From assembly GCF_000015285.1 (NCBI RefSeq), contig NC_008709.1, positions 3,658,001 through 3,722,000 of the forward strand: a stretch of DNA of 64,000 nucleotides. The letters run 5' to 3'. The position numbers and the translations under genes were made by a program. Shown piece after piece: positions 18,365-27,151 of this stretch. The notes beneath the pieces are model-generated. The model saw only the letters and a list, made by a program, of their open reading frames with translations. It made no database searches and had not been told where the DNA came from. This stretch comes from Psychromonas ingrahamii 37 (lineage in GTDB: Bacteria; Pseudomonadota; Gammaproteobacteria; Enterobacterales; Psychromonadaceae). Numbering within the stretch: position 1 is the stretch's first letter; each line of letters begins with the position of its first letter.

Positions 18365-19051
18365 ATGTCGTCTTCAAGTTTTAGCACAATCTCAGCCTCA
18401 GCACGTAATTTGCATCTACAAGTTGCTCGTACAATTGCGCAAGGCATTTTGTCTGGTGCTTTACCTCAAGGATCCAAAATTCCGAATGAAATGACTTTAT
18501 GTGACCAATTCGGTGTCAGTCGAACAGCTTTACGTGAAGCGATAAAGTTGCTCAGTTCAAAAGGTTTATTACGATCTAAACCGAAAATAGGCACAACTGT
18601 AACGGATAAAACCAATTGGAATTTTATCGATCCGCAATTACTTGAATGGATGGATGGCCTTGAAAATTCAAAGGTTTTTTATCAACAATTTCTAGGTTTA
18701 CGAAAAGCGATTGAACCCGAAGCCTGCGCATTAGCTGCAAAAAATGCTTCGGCTGAACAACGTATCGAACTTTCAGATACTTTTCAAAAGATGGAAGAAA
18801 TTGCAAAAGATTTTGATCATGACCGTTGGGCAGAAGTAGACATGCATTTCCATCGTTTGATTTTCTTATCAACAGGCAATGACTTCTATTTACCTTTCGG
18901 TAACGTTTTAGCAACCATCTTTATGAGTTTTATTCTCTATACATCAGAAGATACTGGTGTATGTATTAAAGAGCGTCGCGCAATTTATGTGGCAATTATG
19001 GCAGGTAAAGAAGAACAAGCACGCGAAGCATCCCGATTTTCACTCCTTTAA
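18365..19051 (+). CDS. GntR-family transcriptional regulator, FadR/FCD subfamily
   Basis: A 228-residue regulator. An N-terminal winged helix (about 12-75; GSKIPNEMTLCDQFGVSRTALREAIKLL is the typical GntR motif, spread over residues 33-60) is followed by an all-helical FCD domain with metal-binding-type residues (DMHFHRLIF region). The chosen ATG at 18365 has AAGGG seven bases upstream; a GTG at 18320 is open but has none. The C-terminus stops about ten residues earlier than in DgoR-like relatives. No metabolic genes adjoin it, so the effector (usually a sugar acid or other carboxylate in this subfamily) is unknown. Confidence 0.85.
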   Translation: MSSSSFSTISASARNLHLQVARTIAQGILSGALPQGSKIPNEMTLCDQFGVSRTALREAIKLLSSKGLLRSKPKIGTTVTDKTNWNFIDPQLLEWMDGLENSKVFYQQFLGLRKAIEPEACALAAKNASAEQRIELSDTFQKMEEIAKDFDHDRWAEVDMHFHRLIFLSTGNDFYLPFGNVLATIFMSFILYTSEDTGVCIKERRAIYVAIMAGKEEQAREASRFSLL

Positions 19052-19128
19052 GAAAAACACCCTTTTCCAAATAATTTTGCGGTTTAAAACAATTTGCAGA
19101 TATTTTTTAGTTGTTTAATTAGAGAAAT

Positions 19129-19152
19129 GGCGAGCTTAGCTCGCCTTTTTTA
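19129..19152 (+). terminator. Intrinsic terminator after the GntR-family gene
   Basis: GGCGAGC and GCTCGCC form a perfect 7-bp stem with a TTA loop, followed by TTTTTTAT. It lies about 78 bases after the stop codon, on the same strand. Confidence 0.85.
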
Positions 19153-19184
19153 TATCTGCAGGGTAATCAGCGATCTGGTCGCTA

Positions 19185-19440
19185 TCATTTGTAAGCAATT
19201 GATTGAACTTTCTTTGTTGGTATTCCACCCTTGGCGGCGAGTTACTGGTGAAAACCGAAATGCAGTTTCGCACATGCAATTTGAACTGCCAAAGTGCATA
19301 ACTCTCTCGCACTGTGAAACTGCATTTTGGTTTCTCATCTGCACGCCGTCAGGGCGAAAGACAACAATAAAAACTATAACAAGTGCTCTCAAGCACAAGC
19401 TGACGAATAACCGATATAGCTCGGGAATGATAGGCGTTTG
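19185..19440. repeat. Repeat-family copy R3
   Basis: Non-coding copy with the family's boxes at both ends in opposite orientation: TTGTTGGTATTCCACCCTTG near 19215 and CGCCGTCAGGGCGAAAGACA near 19347. Inside is a further inverted pair, ACCGAAATGCAGTTTCGCAC (about 19253) against GTGAAACTGCATTTTGGTTT (about 19314). Open frames through this region on both strands reflect the repeat, not genes. Confidence 0.75.
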
Positions 19441-19662
19441 ATTGAGCGGATTAAATTTTTATCTGATTGCTTAGTAAAATAAAAACATTGATCGTTTGCA
19501 TTGGCGCGCCATTAGCAAAATAAAAGAAAAGCACCTTAACTGAGTCTTTGCGATCCAAAAAACAGACTTAAAACCGAACATAGTCAAGGAAAATCGCTGT
19601 GCAGCATCATCAAATTCATTTCATAACGTAAAAATATTTCCCCGTCATTCATCAGCTTTATT

Positions 19663-19923
19663 TTATTCCGCATAGCCAAAAGAGGGAGAACCATTAATAC
19701 ACCATCTTGCAGTTTCAGGCACACCGATTTCCGCCGTCTCGTAGCGCTCAACAAATTCGAGGAGACATTTAGCTGCCCCTTTCGCTAATGACATACCCGA
19801 TCTTCCGCCGTCTACATCTAAAAATTTAAACTCTTCGCGCTTATATCCATGTTCGTAGATATGTTCAGCAAACGCATCTACTAAGGCTTCTTTTGAGTTA
19901 TATTTTGTTATTTCTAATGGCAT
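19663..19923 (-). CDS. Hypothetical small protein
   Basis: An 86-residue soluble protein starting at the ATG at 19923 (GAGAAA box upstream), opening MPLEITKYNSKEALVDAFAE. It is mildly acidic, probably alpha-helical in the middle, with no membrane segment or signal peptide. It stands alone between a repeat copy and a long non-coding region. I do not recognise the family. A longer reading to 20025 is open but less likely. Confidence 0.5.
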   Translation of the reverse strand: MPLEITKYNSKEALVDAFAEHIYEHGYKREEFKFLDVDGGRSGMSLAKGAAKCLLEFVERYETAEIGVPETARWCINGSPSFGYAE

Positions 19924-21101
19924 AATTTTTTCTCTATTAGTTATTATCTGATTGTTCATGAATCTTAGGCTTCTATAAATTCCGCAGCCTAATTCGCGCT
20001 GTTTTATCAGTCCAAAAAAGATCATTATCTTGCTATTGCTTAACCTGCTAGTTTATAAATAAATTTGTACTTCTATAATCATCTTTGGCCCATATTGATA
20101 TAAGTCGTCAATAAACGATGCACGGTAGCGCTAAAGTTATATTCATACGTTCCCTTTGGTTAGGTCATAAAATCTAATAGTTATATTGTTATATTGTTAA
20201 GTCCAATAGTTATGTGGTTAAACCCAATATTTTCCGAAGTGTATTTTTATTAGATTTACCATAACAAGTTGCAGATTTTTTTACTATGGTAGGGGGGAGG
20301 GTGCGCATTATGGAGAATGGTTGTCAGGTAATAGCTACCCTTCCACATAACAACAAAGTCCTTTAAATTGACTGCTAAATCTTTTAAGCATGGACTACTT
20401 TCCGGAATCACGCCTAAATATTTCCTTGGGCGCTTCACCGCGAGCACATCACTAACGGGGTGATATTGTCATTAAATTTATGCTCAGTTTTTATGTCACT
20501 GAATTTCATAGTTTTTTTAAGTTTCTTATATTAAAGTTAAGCCTATTTTTATCAGGCAAATGATGGACGATAAGCATAAATGGCGCACAGTAGAGACATT
20601 CACTCTTTTTTATTTTCAGGAAGGCACTCGACAACAAAACTATAACCAAACATTATAGCATTTTTATACTGTTTCATTAATCCCATGTAATCCCATGTAA
20701 TCCCATGTAATCCCATCAACCTATTTAGAACATTTACGTTTTACATTGTAAACACTCAAACAAATTACCCTTATTTTTTATGGCCCTATTGAACTAAAAA
20801 ATCTTTATTAGGATGTGCTTTTTTTTAGTGTTTGTTGATTGACACCAGGTTATTCAATAGAGGGGATAAGTTTAAATTTCATAAGGTTTCTATCTTATAC
20901 CTTTCCAACATTATATTATTATACCTGTAAGTATGCACTTTTTTATAAAAATAAATCATATTAAAATGAATAAGTTAAATTATAGCCTACTGAATGCAGA
21001 TGGTTTAACTTTACTCCACAGCACAATATTTGAGTATATTGCGCAAAGAGAAAGATGGGACATAACCCAAACCTTTATAAATAAACCAATGCTGCCACAG
21101 A
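19924..21101. other. 1.2-kb non-coding region
   Basis: Mostly AT-rich sequence with no gene I can support. It contains the 10-base tandem repeat at 20678-20717. A 63-codon open stretch (20256-20447, minus) lacks a plausible start and recognisable motifs. It separates the small hypothetical gene from the urea cluster. Confidence 0.5.
20678..20717. repeat. Short tandem repeat, 10-base unit x4
   Basis: Four copies of TAATCCCATG in a row, the last ending in C instead of G. Too short and regular for CRISPR; a candidate variable-number locus. Confidence 0.9.
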
Positions 21102-21989
21102 TTAAGCTTCCAGTATGCGAATAGATATTGCCGCCGCGGAGGTACGATTATCGACACCCAGTTTTTTATAAATCTGCTCTAAATGTTTATTAACAGTGCG
21201 CGGACTCATCTCTAAAATAAGTGAAATTTCCCAGCTTGTTTTACCATAGGAAACCCAATACAGCACTTCCGATTCACGTTTGGTGATGGGAAGTTTATTT
21301 TTTAAATCCTGCGGATTTTTTTGCGGTGCTTTTTGGACAATGCGCAGAAGATGCATATTTTCCTGCTGGCGCTCGTAATACACTTCTATCTGATCCGAAA
21401 AACAGTTTATTTTCAGATTTTGCGATTTGTCGGTTTTTAACCAGTTTTCTATTAATAGCGCCATACTCGCCCACGGACTTGGATTGTCCCCAGATGTCTG
21501 CTCTATTAAAGCATGCACATAAGGAGTTGCCCAGGAAAGCCGACCTAATTCACTGACACAAAATACATTTTTACCCGCATGGTCAAGTGCATCCTGCGCG
21601 CTTAATGCCAATTTCGCCGTTTCAATATGTCTTTTAATGCGCGCGATAACTTCATCGGGTGAAATAGGTTTAGTGACATAATCGACCCCTCCCGCTTCAA
21701 AACCTTTCACCACATCTTCAACATCGGTTAATCCGGTCATAAATATAATCGGGGTATTAGGCAAAATAAGCTTAAGACGCCGACAGGTTTCAAAACCATC
21801 CATTTGCGGCATCATAGCATCCAATAACACCACATCAGGTGGCACTTTCTCGGCGATAGCTAACGCCTGTAAGCCATTCAGAGCAACCAGCGCAGTATAA
21901 CCCTGACTATTAAGAGCAACATTGAGCATGCCTAAAGATTCCGGGGAATCATCAACCACTAAAACAACATCACTGTTATTATGCTTCAT
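21102..21989 (-). CDS. LuxR-type two-component response regulator
   Basis: A 295-residue protein. An N-terminal receiver (about 7-120; acidic pair D13/D14, phosphoacceptor D57, K107) is followed by a linker and a C-terminal LuxR/NarL HTH (about 228-290; KRESEVLYWVSYGKTSWEI and SPRTVNKHLEQIYKKLGV regions). Its start overlaps the end of the hybrid kinase gene by 11 bases, so they form an operon divergent from urtA. Inference: cognate regulator of urea uptake and urease, binding the three repeats between the divergent operons. A decayed copy of its 3' end lies at 11828-11920. Confidence 0.9.
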   Translation of the reverse strand: MKHNNSDVVLVVDDSPESLGMLNVALNSQGYTALVALNGLQALAIAEKVPPDVVLLDAMMPQMDGFETCRRLKLILPNTPIIFMTGLTDVEDVVKGFEAGGVDYVTKPISPDEVIARIKRHIETAKLALSAQDALDHAGKNVFCVSELGRLSWATPYVHALIEQTSGDNPSPWASMALLIENWLKTDKSQNLKINCFSDQIEVYYERQQENMHLLRIVQKAPQKNPQDLKNKLPITKRESEVLYWVSYGKTSWEISLILEMSPRTVNKHLEQIYKKLGVDNRTSAAAISIRILEA

Positions 21990-24900
21990 GATTTAACTCA
22001 CTTAAATATTCAATGATCTTAGGAAAATCACACACTTCAACATACTCCTTAATTTGTGATGCACTCGCTTGCGGATAGCAATATTGAGATTCTATCTCGG
22101 CAAATTTATCTTTAAAACCCGACAAATAACCAATTTCAGCCAGGGCGATTAAGGCTTGGTACTGCTCCCTCGGCACCCCTGGTTTATCCGGTCTGCTAAG
22201 GGCTGGCGTCTGGTTTTTTTCGCTCTCTTTATAGCGCCAGTGGAGATTCAATAACTGCGCAATTTTTCCCAGTAAAGCATCTAAATTGACCGGTTTTGCA
22301 ATATAGCCGCTATGATAACCTTCTGCCTGTAAATTATACTCGGCATCACGGGCATTTGCCGAGACCATCAGCACAGGCATAGCATAATGCCTTTCACGTA
22401 GCAGTTTAACCATCTCCCAACCGTTCATTTGCGGCATGCGCACATCCAATAAAATCAGATCTACATCCTCATCTTCGAGCAGAGTGAAACCCTGCTGAGC
22501 ATTTTCTGCCAGTAACACATCAAAACCAATCGGCTTTAATAAATCAGACATTAAGGCGCGCTGATTAAGTTCATCATCAACTACTAACAAGGTCTGTTTT
22601 TTGCCGCTATAGCCTGTTGCCTGCAATTTATTAAACTCAGGCTCTTTCGGATCTTTATGCAATTTAAACAGCATTAAGCGGAAATTAAAGGTCGACCCCT
22701 GGCCTATACTGCTAGTTAAACTTATCTCCCCGCCCATCAGTTCTGCCAAGGAGCGGGAAATAGTGAGCCCCAGCCCAGTCCCGCTAATCGCTTTTGTATG
22801 ATCGTTCCTAATCTGCTCAAAGGGTTTGAAAATCAGCTCCTGATTACTTTTAGAAATACCCGGGCCTGTATCAATCACGCTAAAATGCGCTACTTCACTG
22901 CGATAGGTGACTTTAAAAGTGACGGACCCCTGCTCAGTGTATTTAATGGCATTGGAGATTAAATTAATCAGAATCTGCCGCAGGCGCTGCTTATCCGTGG
23001 CCACATAATCGGGCAGATTAGGACTGGCAAGATAATAGAATTTAAGCCTTTTTTTACTGGCTTGCATCTGAAACATATCAACAAGTTGCTGCAGAATCGC
23101 TTTTAAATTAAATTCATCACGCTGCAGGTTGACCCGGCCGGCTTCAATTTTAGATATTTCCAGAAGACCTTCAATAAGATCAGCTAAGTGCTCTCCATTA
23201 CGTTTCACAATGCCAATGATTTCACGCTGCTTGAACGGCAGAGCCGGATCGCGGCTAAGTAACTGCGCATAACCCAATAATACATTGAGCGGCGTGCGCA
23301 GCTCGTGACTTAACCCGGCCAGATAACGGCTTTTTGCTTCATTAGCCGCTTCTGCCACTTCTTTGGCCACCTGCAGTGCAGATGAGGTCTGTTCATGAGC
23401 GTTACTCTCTTTGGCCAGCGCATTGGTCTGGGAGCGTAACTCTTTTAATGCAGTCTGATTGCCGCTGCGCACTAAAATAAACAGCCAGCTCACCACCCCG
23501 ATAATAATAAGCAGTAAAAAAAATATTTTGACCAGAGTACTGGCAAAGACCTGCTTAACGCGGGGATCATCCAAAGGAACCTGCTGATAGATCAAAAACA
23601 AAATACCAGCACTGAGAAAACTTAAGGTAAAAGTCAGCGCGAGAAACTGGCTAAGAGGACTGGCCAGTTTTCTAAGCAATTGCGCGCTTAAAAAACGACT
23701 GAAAAAATCATGCGTCTGCTGCGATAAAGTTGCGTTCGGACGGCACTTATCACCACAACGCACATCTAAACTGCAGCACAGGGAACAAATCGCTTTGCCA
23801 TAGGCAGGGCAAAATGTCATATCTTCAGGATCGAAGGCATTTTCGCAAATATGGCACTTAGTGATTTTATGAATTGGGGTTCTATCGCTTGCCACTAAAT
23901 AATACTTACCTTGGGTTAACCAGCCTATTAAGGGCACAGTGATAAAAGGTAAAAAACAGGCAATAAAAGAGGCCAGTGCTTTTATGGTTTCACCATACCA
24001 GCCGAGATGTGCACTAAAACCGGCCAATGACGCGATCAGCATTGAACCAACACCGACCGGGTTAATATCGTATAAATGGGAGCGTTTAAATTCAATATGC
24101 TTGGGACTTATCCCCAAAGGTTTATTAATAACAAGATCCGCAACCACTGAGCTTAGCCAGGCTAAAACAAGCACCGAATAAACCGACAGCATGCTGGCAA
24201 TAGCTTGGTAAATTCCAAGTTCCATCAGCAATAAAGCAATCGCGACATTAAATAACATCCACACCACACGGCCGGGATGAGTAAGGGTCACTCGCGAAAA
24301 GAAGTTTGACCATGCCAGCGAGCCAGCATAAGCATTGGCAACATTGATTTTTAACTGCGAAATGACCACAAAAGTACAGGCCACAATCATACTGATTTGA
24401 GGATTGGCAAAAACATAACCGTAGGCAAGTTGATACATATGTGCGGGATCGCCCGCAAGATCGCTCGCTATCCCCTGCTGCAGCGCAAAATAGGCCAGAA
24501 AGGATCCTAAAAACAGTTTCAATGCACCAAAAAAAATCCAACCCGGTCCACCAGCAATCAGAGCCAGCCACCATCGCCACGCACCCTGCTGCGGTTTTTC
24601 AGGTAAAAAACGCAGAAAATCCACTTGCTCGCCAATCTGCGCCACTAAAGATAACAATACCGCGGACGCAGCGCCAAACAATAACAGGTTAAATGACCCG
24701 CCAGATTCCCCCACTTTGCCGGTAAAGTTAACCCAAGCATCGAGCTGACTGTCGGCGTGTGTAAAAACAAAAAACAGCGGCAGCAGCTGCAGTGCAATCC
24801 ACAGGGGCTGTGTCCACACCTGAAAACGGCTGATATAGGTAATACCGTGTGTCACTAAGGGCAAGACCAATAATGCGCTGATGATATAACCTATTGATAA

Positions 24901-25344
24901 GGGCAATCCAAACAGCATTTGCAGCGCCATTGACATAATAGAGGCTTCAAGGGCAAAAAAGATAAAAGTAAAAGAAGCGTAGATAAGGGAGGCAATGGTT
25001 GAACCGATATAACCAAATCCGGCGCCACGGCTGAGCAGGTCGATATCTACACCGTATTTTGCCGCGTAATAACTGATCGGCAGCCCGGTAAAAAAGATAA
25101 TAAAAGTCACCGCCAAAATCGCCCACGCCGAATTTTCAAAGCCGTAGTTAAGCGTAATCGCCCCGCCAATCGCTTCTAATACCAGAAAAGAGACCGTCCC
25201 TAATGCCGTCACGGAAATACGGTTTAATGACCACTTTCTGGCACGTCTCGCCGTAAAACGTAGGGCAAAATCTTCCATCATCTCGTTAGCAACGAGCTTA
25301 TTATAAGTACGGCGGGCTTTTACTATTTTCTGATTAGCTATCAT
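21979..25344 (-). CDS. Hybrid sensor histidine kinase fused to an NCS1-type permease
   Basis: A 1121-residue multidomain protein. Residues about 30-490 form a 12-helix transporter resembling NCS1 purine/cytosine permeases (LLSRGAGFGYIGS region). Residues 497-534 hold a cysteine cluster (C497, C500, C512, C520, C523, C524, C530, C534), probably a zinc or redox site. Two membrane helices (about 570-625) and a coiled coil lead to HisKA (H680 in LSHELRTPLN), an HATPase (N798, DTGPG, GTGLGL) and a receiver (D967 in LLDVRMPQ). Located beside the urt operon, it probably senses urea or a related compound through the permease domain (inference). Transporter-fused kinases such as CbrA are known. Confidence 0.9.
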   Translation of the reverse strand: MIANQKIVKARRTYNKLVANEMMEDFALRFTARRARKWSLNRISVTALGTVSFLVLEAIGGAITLNYGFENSAWAILAVTFIIFFTGLPISYYAAKYGVDIDLLSRGAGFGYIGSTIASLIYASFTFIFFALEASIMSMALQMLFGLPLSIGYIISALLVLPLVTHGITYISRFQVWTQPLWIALQLLPLFFVFTHADSQLDAWVNFTGKVGESGGSFNLLLFGAASAVLLSLVAQIGEQVDFLRFLPEKPQQGAWRWWLALIAGGPGWIFFGALKLFLGSFLAYFALQQGIASDLAGDPAHMYQLAYGYVFANPQISMIVACTFVVISQLKINVANAYAGSLAWSNFFSRVTLTHPGRVVWMLFNVAIALLLMELGIYQAIASMLSVYSVLVLAWLSSVVADLVINKPLGISPKHIEFKRSHLYDINPVGVGSMLIASLAGFSAHLGWYGETIKALASFIACFLPFITVPLIGWLTQGKYYLVASDRTPIHKITKCHICENAFDPEDMTFCPAYGKAICSLCCSLDVRCGDKCRPNATLSQQTHDFFSRFLSAQLLRKLASPLSQFLALTFTLSFLSAGILFLIYQQVPLDDPRVKQVFASTLVKIFFLLLIIIGVVSWLFILVRSGNQTALKELRSQTNALAKESNAHEQTSSALQVAKEVAEAANEAKSRYLAGLSHELRTPLNVLLGYAQLLSRDPALPFKQREIIGIVKRNGEHLADLIEGLLEISKIEAGRVNLQRDEFNLKAILQQLVDMFQMQASKKRLKFYYLASPNLPDYVATDKQRLRQILINLISNAIKYTEQGSVTFKVTYRSEVAHFSVIDTGPGISKSNQELIFKPFEQIRNDHTKAISGTGLGLTISRSLAELMGGEISLTSSIGQGSTFNFRLMLFKLHKDPKEPEFNKLQATGYSGKKQTLLVVDDELNQRALMSDLLKPIGFDVLLAENAQQGFTLLEDEDVDLILLDVRMPQMNGWEMVKLLRERHYAMPVLMVSANARDAEYNLQAEGYHSGYIAKPVNLDALLGKIAQLLNLHWRYKESEKNQTPALSRPDKPGVPREQYQALIALAEIGYLSGFKDKFAEIESQYCYPQASASQIKEYVEVCDFPKIIEYLSELNHEA

Positions 25345-25444
25345 AAGGTACGACTTGCTTTAAGTGACTTAGTTTAAATAAATATTTCTAAATGAATAGG
25401 TTGAGCTTAACTGGCTTAGTTTGGGGCAAATATTCTACTATTTC

Positions 25445-25626
25445 ATACCACTAGCATGGCCATTTATACGCATAGATTGACGTAATAGGTTTGGTTTTTG
25501 TGTAAATGACCAACTACTTTATACCACCAGCAAAGCCATTTGTATGCATAGTTTTACGTAGTTAGTTCAGTTTGCCGGCATATTTTATAGCACTAACAGA
25601 GCCATTTATATGCGTAGTTTTACGTA
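25445..25626. promoter_or_regulatory. Three 40-base repeats in the kinase-urtA divergent control region
   Basis: Imperfect direct repeats at 25445-25484, 25521-25560 and 25587-25626, each reading approximately ATACCACTAGCAAAGCCATT then TATATGCATAGTTTTACGTA. The 3' half holds two TAyGCaTAG/TTACGTAG-like half-sites about ten bases apart, typical of NarL/LuxR-type targets. They occupy the 434-base gap between the two divergent operons, which has no other gene. Inference: binding sites of the neighbouring response regulator. Confidence 0.7.
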
Positions 25627-25778
25627 GTCTATTGCGTCTTTCTGCGCATTTAATGCTTGCCTAAATTACCGGATACTAAGCCCACTTGTAGTAAAGGTTG
25701 TGATTAAGATTTTTAGCCGGTCATTTAAGCCGATAAAAAAGTTTTAACACCTAATGATAAAGATAAAGGAAATTCACT

Positions 25779-27056
25779 ATGAAATTTAAAAAGCTTATTT
25801 TAGCCAGTTCAATTGTTGCGACGGGGTTAATGACCAATTTAACCTATGCAGCAGAGAACATCAAAGTCGGCGTATTACATTCTTTATCAGGCACTATGGC
25901 TATCAGTGAAACAACACTCAAAGATACCGTGCTGATGATGATAGCGGATCAAAATGCCAAAGGCGGTCTGCTTGGCAAAAAACTGGAAGCAGTGGTCGTT
26001 GATCCAGCTTCAAACTGGCCTCTTTTTGCTGAGAAAGGACGCGAGCTGCTTGCCAAAGAAAAAGTCGATGTTATTTTCGGCAGCTGGACTTCTGTATCGC
26101 GTAAGTCTGTATTACCTGTCCTTGAAGAGCTCAATGGACTGATGTTCTATCCGGTTCAGTATGAAGGTGAAGAGTCATCGCAAAATGTATTTTACACCGG
26201 CGCTGCACCAAACCAGCAGGCTATTCCTGCGGTTGATTACCTGATGAATGATATCGGGGCAGAACGTTGGGTATTACTAGGTACAGATTATGTCTACCCG
26301 CGTACCACCAATAAAATATTAGAAGCTTACCTGTTATCAAAAGGGGTCGAAGCGAAAGATATTATGATCAACTACACACCTTTCGGTCATTCAGACTGGC
26401 AGAATATTGTTGCTGATGTGAAAACATTTGGCTCAACAGGTAAGAAAACAGCTGTTGTATCAACCATTAACGGTGACGCTAATATCCCCTTCTACAAAGA
26501 ACTGGGTAACCAGGGCATTTCAGCTGAAGATATTCCTGTAATGGCATTCTCTGTCGGTGAAGAAGAGCTGTCTGGTTTTGATACCACTCCGCTAGTGGGC
26601 CACTTAGCAGCTTGGAACTACTTCCAAAGTGTTAGAACAGAAGAAAACGACAAATTTATCAAAAGCTGGAAAAAATTTATTGGCGATGATGAACGCGTGA
26701 CTAATGATCCGATGGAAGCGACCTATATAGGTTTCAAAATGTGGGTCAAAGCGGTTGAGAAAGCGGGTACGACGGACGTTGATGCCGTTGAACAAGCGAT
26801 GATTGGCATAGCAGTACCTAACTTAACCGGCGGCATTGCCGTGATGAACGCCAACCACCATTTATCTAAGCCTGTACTGATTGGTGAAATTCAAGCAAAT
26901 GGTCAGTTTGAAGTCGTTTGGTCAACACCTGATACAGTTATCGGTGATGCATGGTCAGATTTTCTACCCGTCTCTAAAGACTTAATCTCAGATTGGACTG
27001 CCCCCGTGAGCTGTGGCAACTTTAATATCAAAACAGCTAAATGCTCTGGTGAATAA
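25779..27056 (+). CDS. urtA: Urea ABC transporter substrate-binding protein
   Basis: Periplasmic urea-binding component. The 425 residues begin with a signal peptide (about 1-25), followed by a type-I periplasmic fold of the Leu/Ile/Val-binding class: IKVGVLHSLSGTMAISETTL at the mature start and a YPVQYEGEESSQNVFYTGA segment typical of UrtA/FmdD. AAAGGAAA precedes the ATG. It begins the urtABCDE operon; an attenuator-like hairpin follows it. Confidence 0.95.
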   Translation: MKFKKLILASSIVATGLMTNLTYAAENIKVGVLHSLSGTMAISETTLKDTVLMMIADQNAKGGLLGKKLEAVVVDPASNWPLFAEKGRELLAKEKVDVIFGSWTSVSRKSVLPVLEELNGLMFYPVQYEGEESSQNVFYTGAAPNQQAIPAVDYLMNDIGAERWVLLGTDYVYPRTTNKILEAYLLSKGVEAKDIMINYTPFGHSDWQNIVADVKTFGSTGKKTAVVSTINGDANIPFYKELGNQGISAEDIPVMAFSVGEEELSGFDTTPLVGHLAAWNYFQSVRTEENDKFIKSWKKFIGDDERVTNDPMEATYIGFKMWVKAVEKAGTTDVDAVEQAMIGIAVPNLTGGIAVMNANHHLSKPVLIGEIQANGQFEVVWSTPDTVIGDAWSDFLPVSKDLISDWTAPVSCGNFNIKTAKCSGE

Positions 27057-27088
27057 ACCTCAGTTATAGTGAATATAAAGTGATTATC

Positions 27089-27116
27089 AGAGAGGTAACA
27101 ATACCTCTCTTTTTTA
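27089..27116 (+). terminator. Attenuator-type hairpin between urtA and urtB
   Basis: AGAGAGGTA and TACCTCTCT form a 9-bp perfect stem with a 4-base loop, followed directly by TTTTTTAT. Within an otherwise continuous operon it would let urtA be made in excess of the membrane and ATPase subunits, as is common for binding proteins. Confidence 0.85.
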
Positions 27117-27151
27117 TAAGAAGTAGATTATTTAACATTAAGGAAAAGCTA

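Noticed and set aside
19094..19441. 115-codon open frame after the GntR-family gene
   Set aside because: It crosses the terminator and repeat copy R3, and its opposite-strand counterpart is equally open because the repeat is palindromic.
20256..20447. 63-codon open frame on the minus strand
   Set aside because: No plausible start or ribosome-binding site and no recognisable motif; other frames look equally random.
20678..20717. Possible CRISPR array (10-base repeats)
   Set aside because: Units are only 10 bases with no spacers and no cas genes; a simple tandem repeat.
20933..21124. 63-codon open frame on the plus strand next to the response regulator
   Set aside because: Its end runs antisense into the regulator's coding sequence; composition is that of AT-rich spacer.
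25445..25626. Three 40-base repeats considered as a CRISPR or replication iteron array
   Set aside because: Spacers are short and unequal, no cas or rep gene is near, and the position in a divergent promoter region fits regulator sites better.
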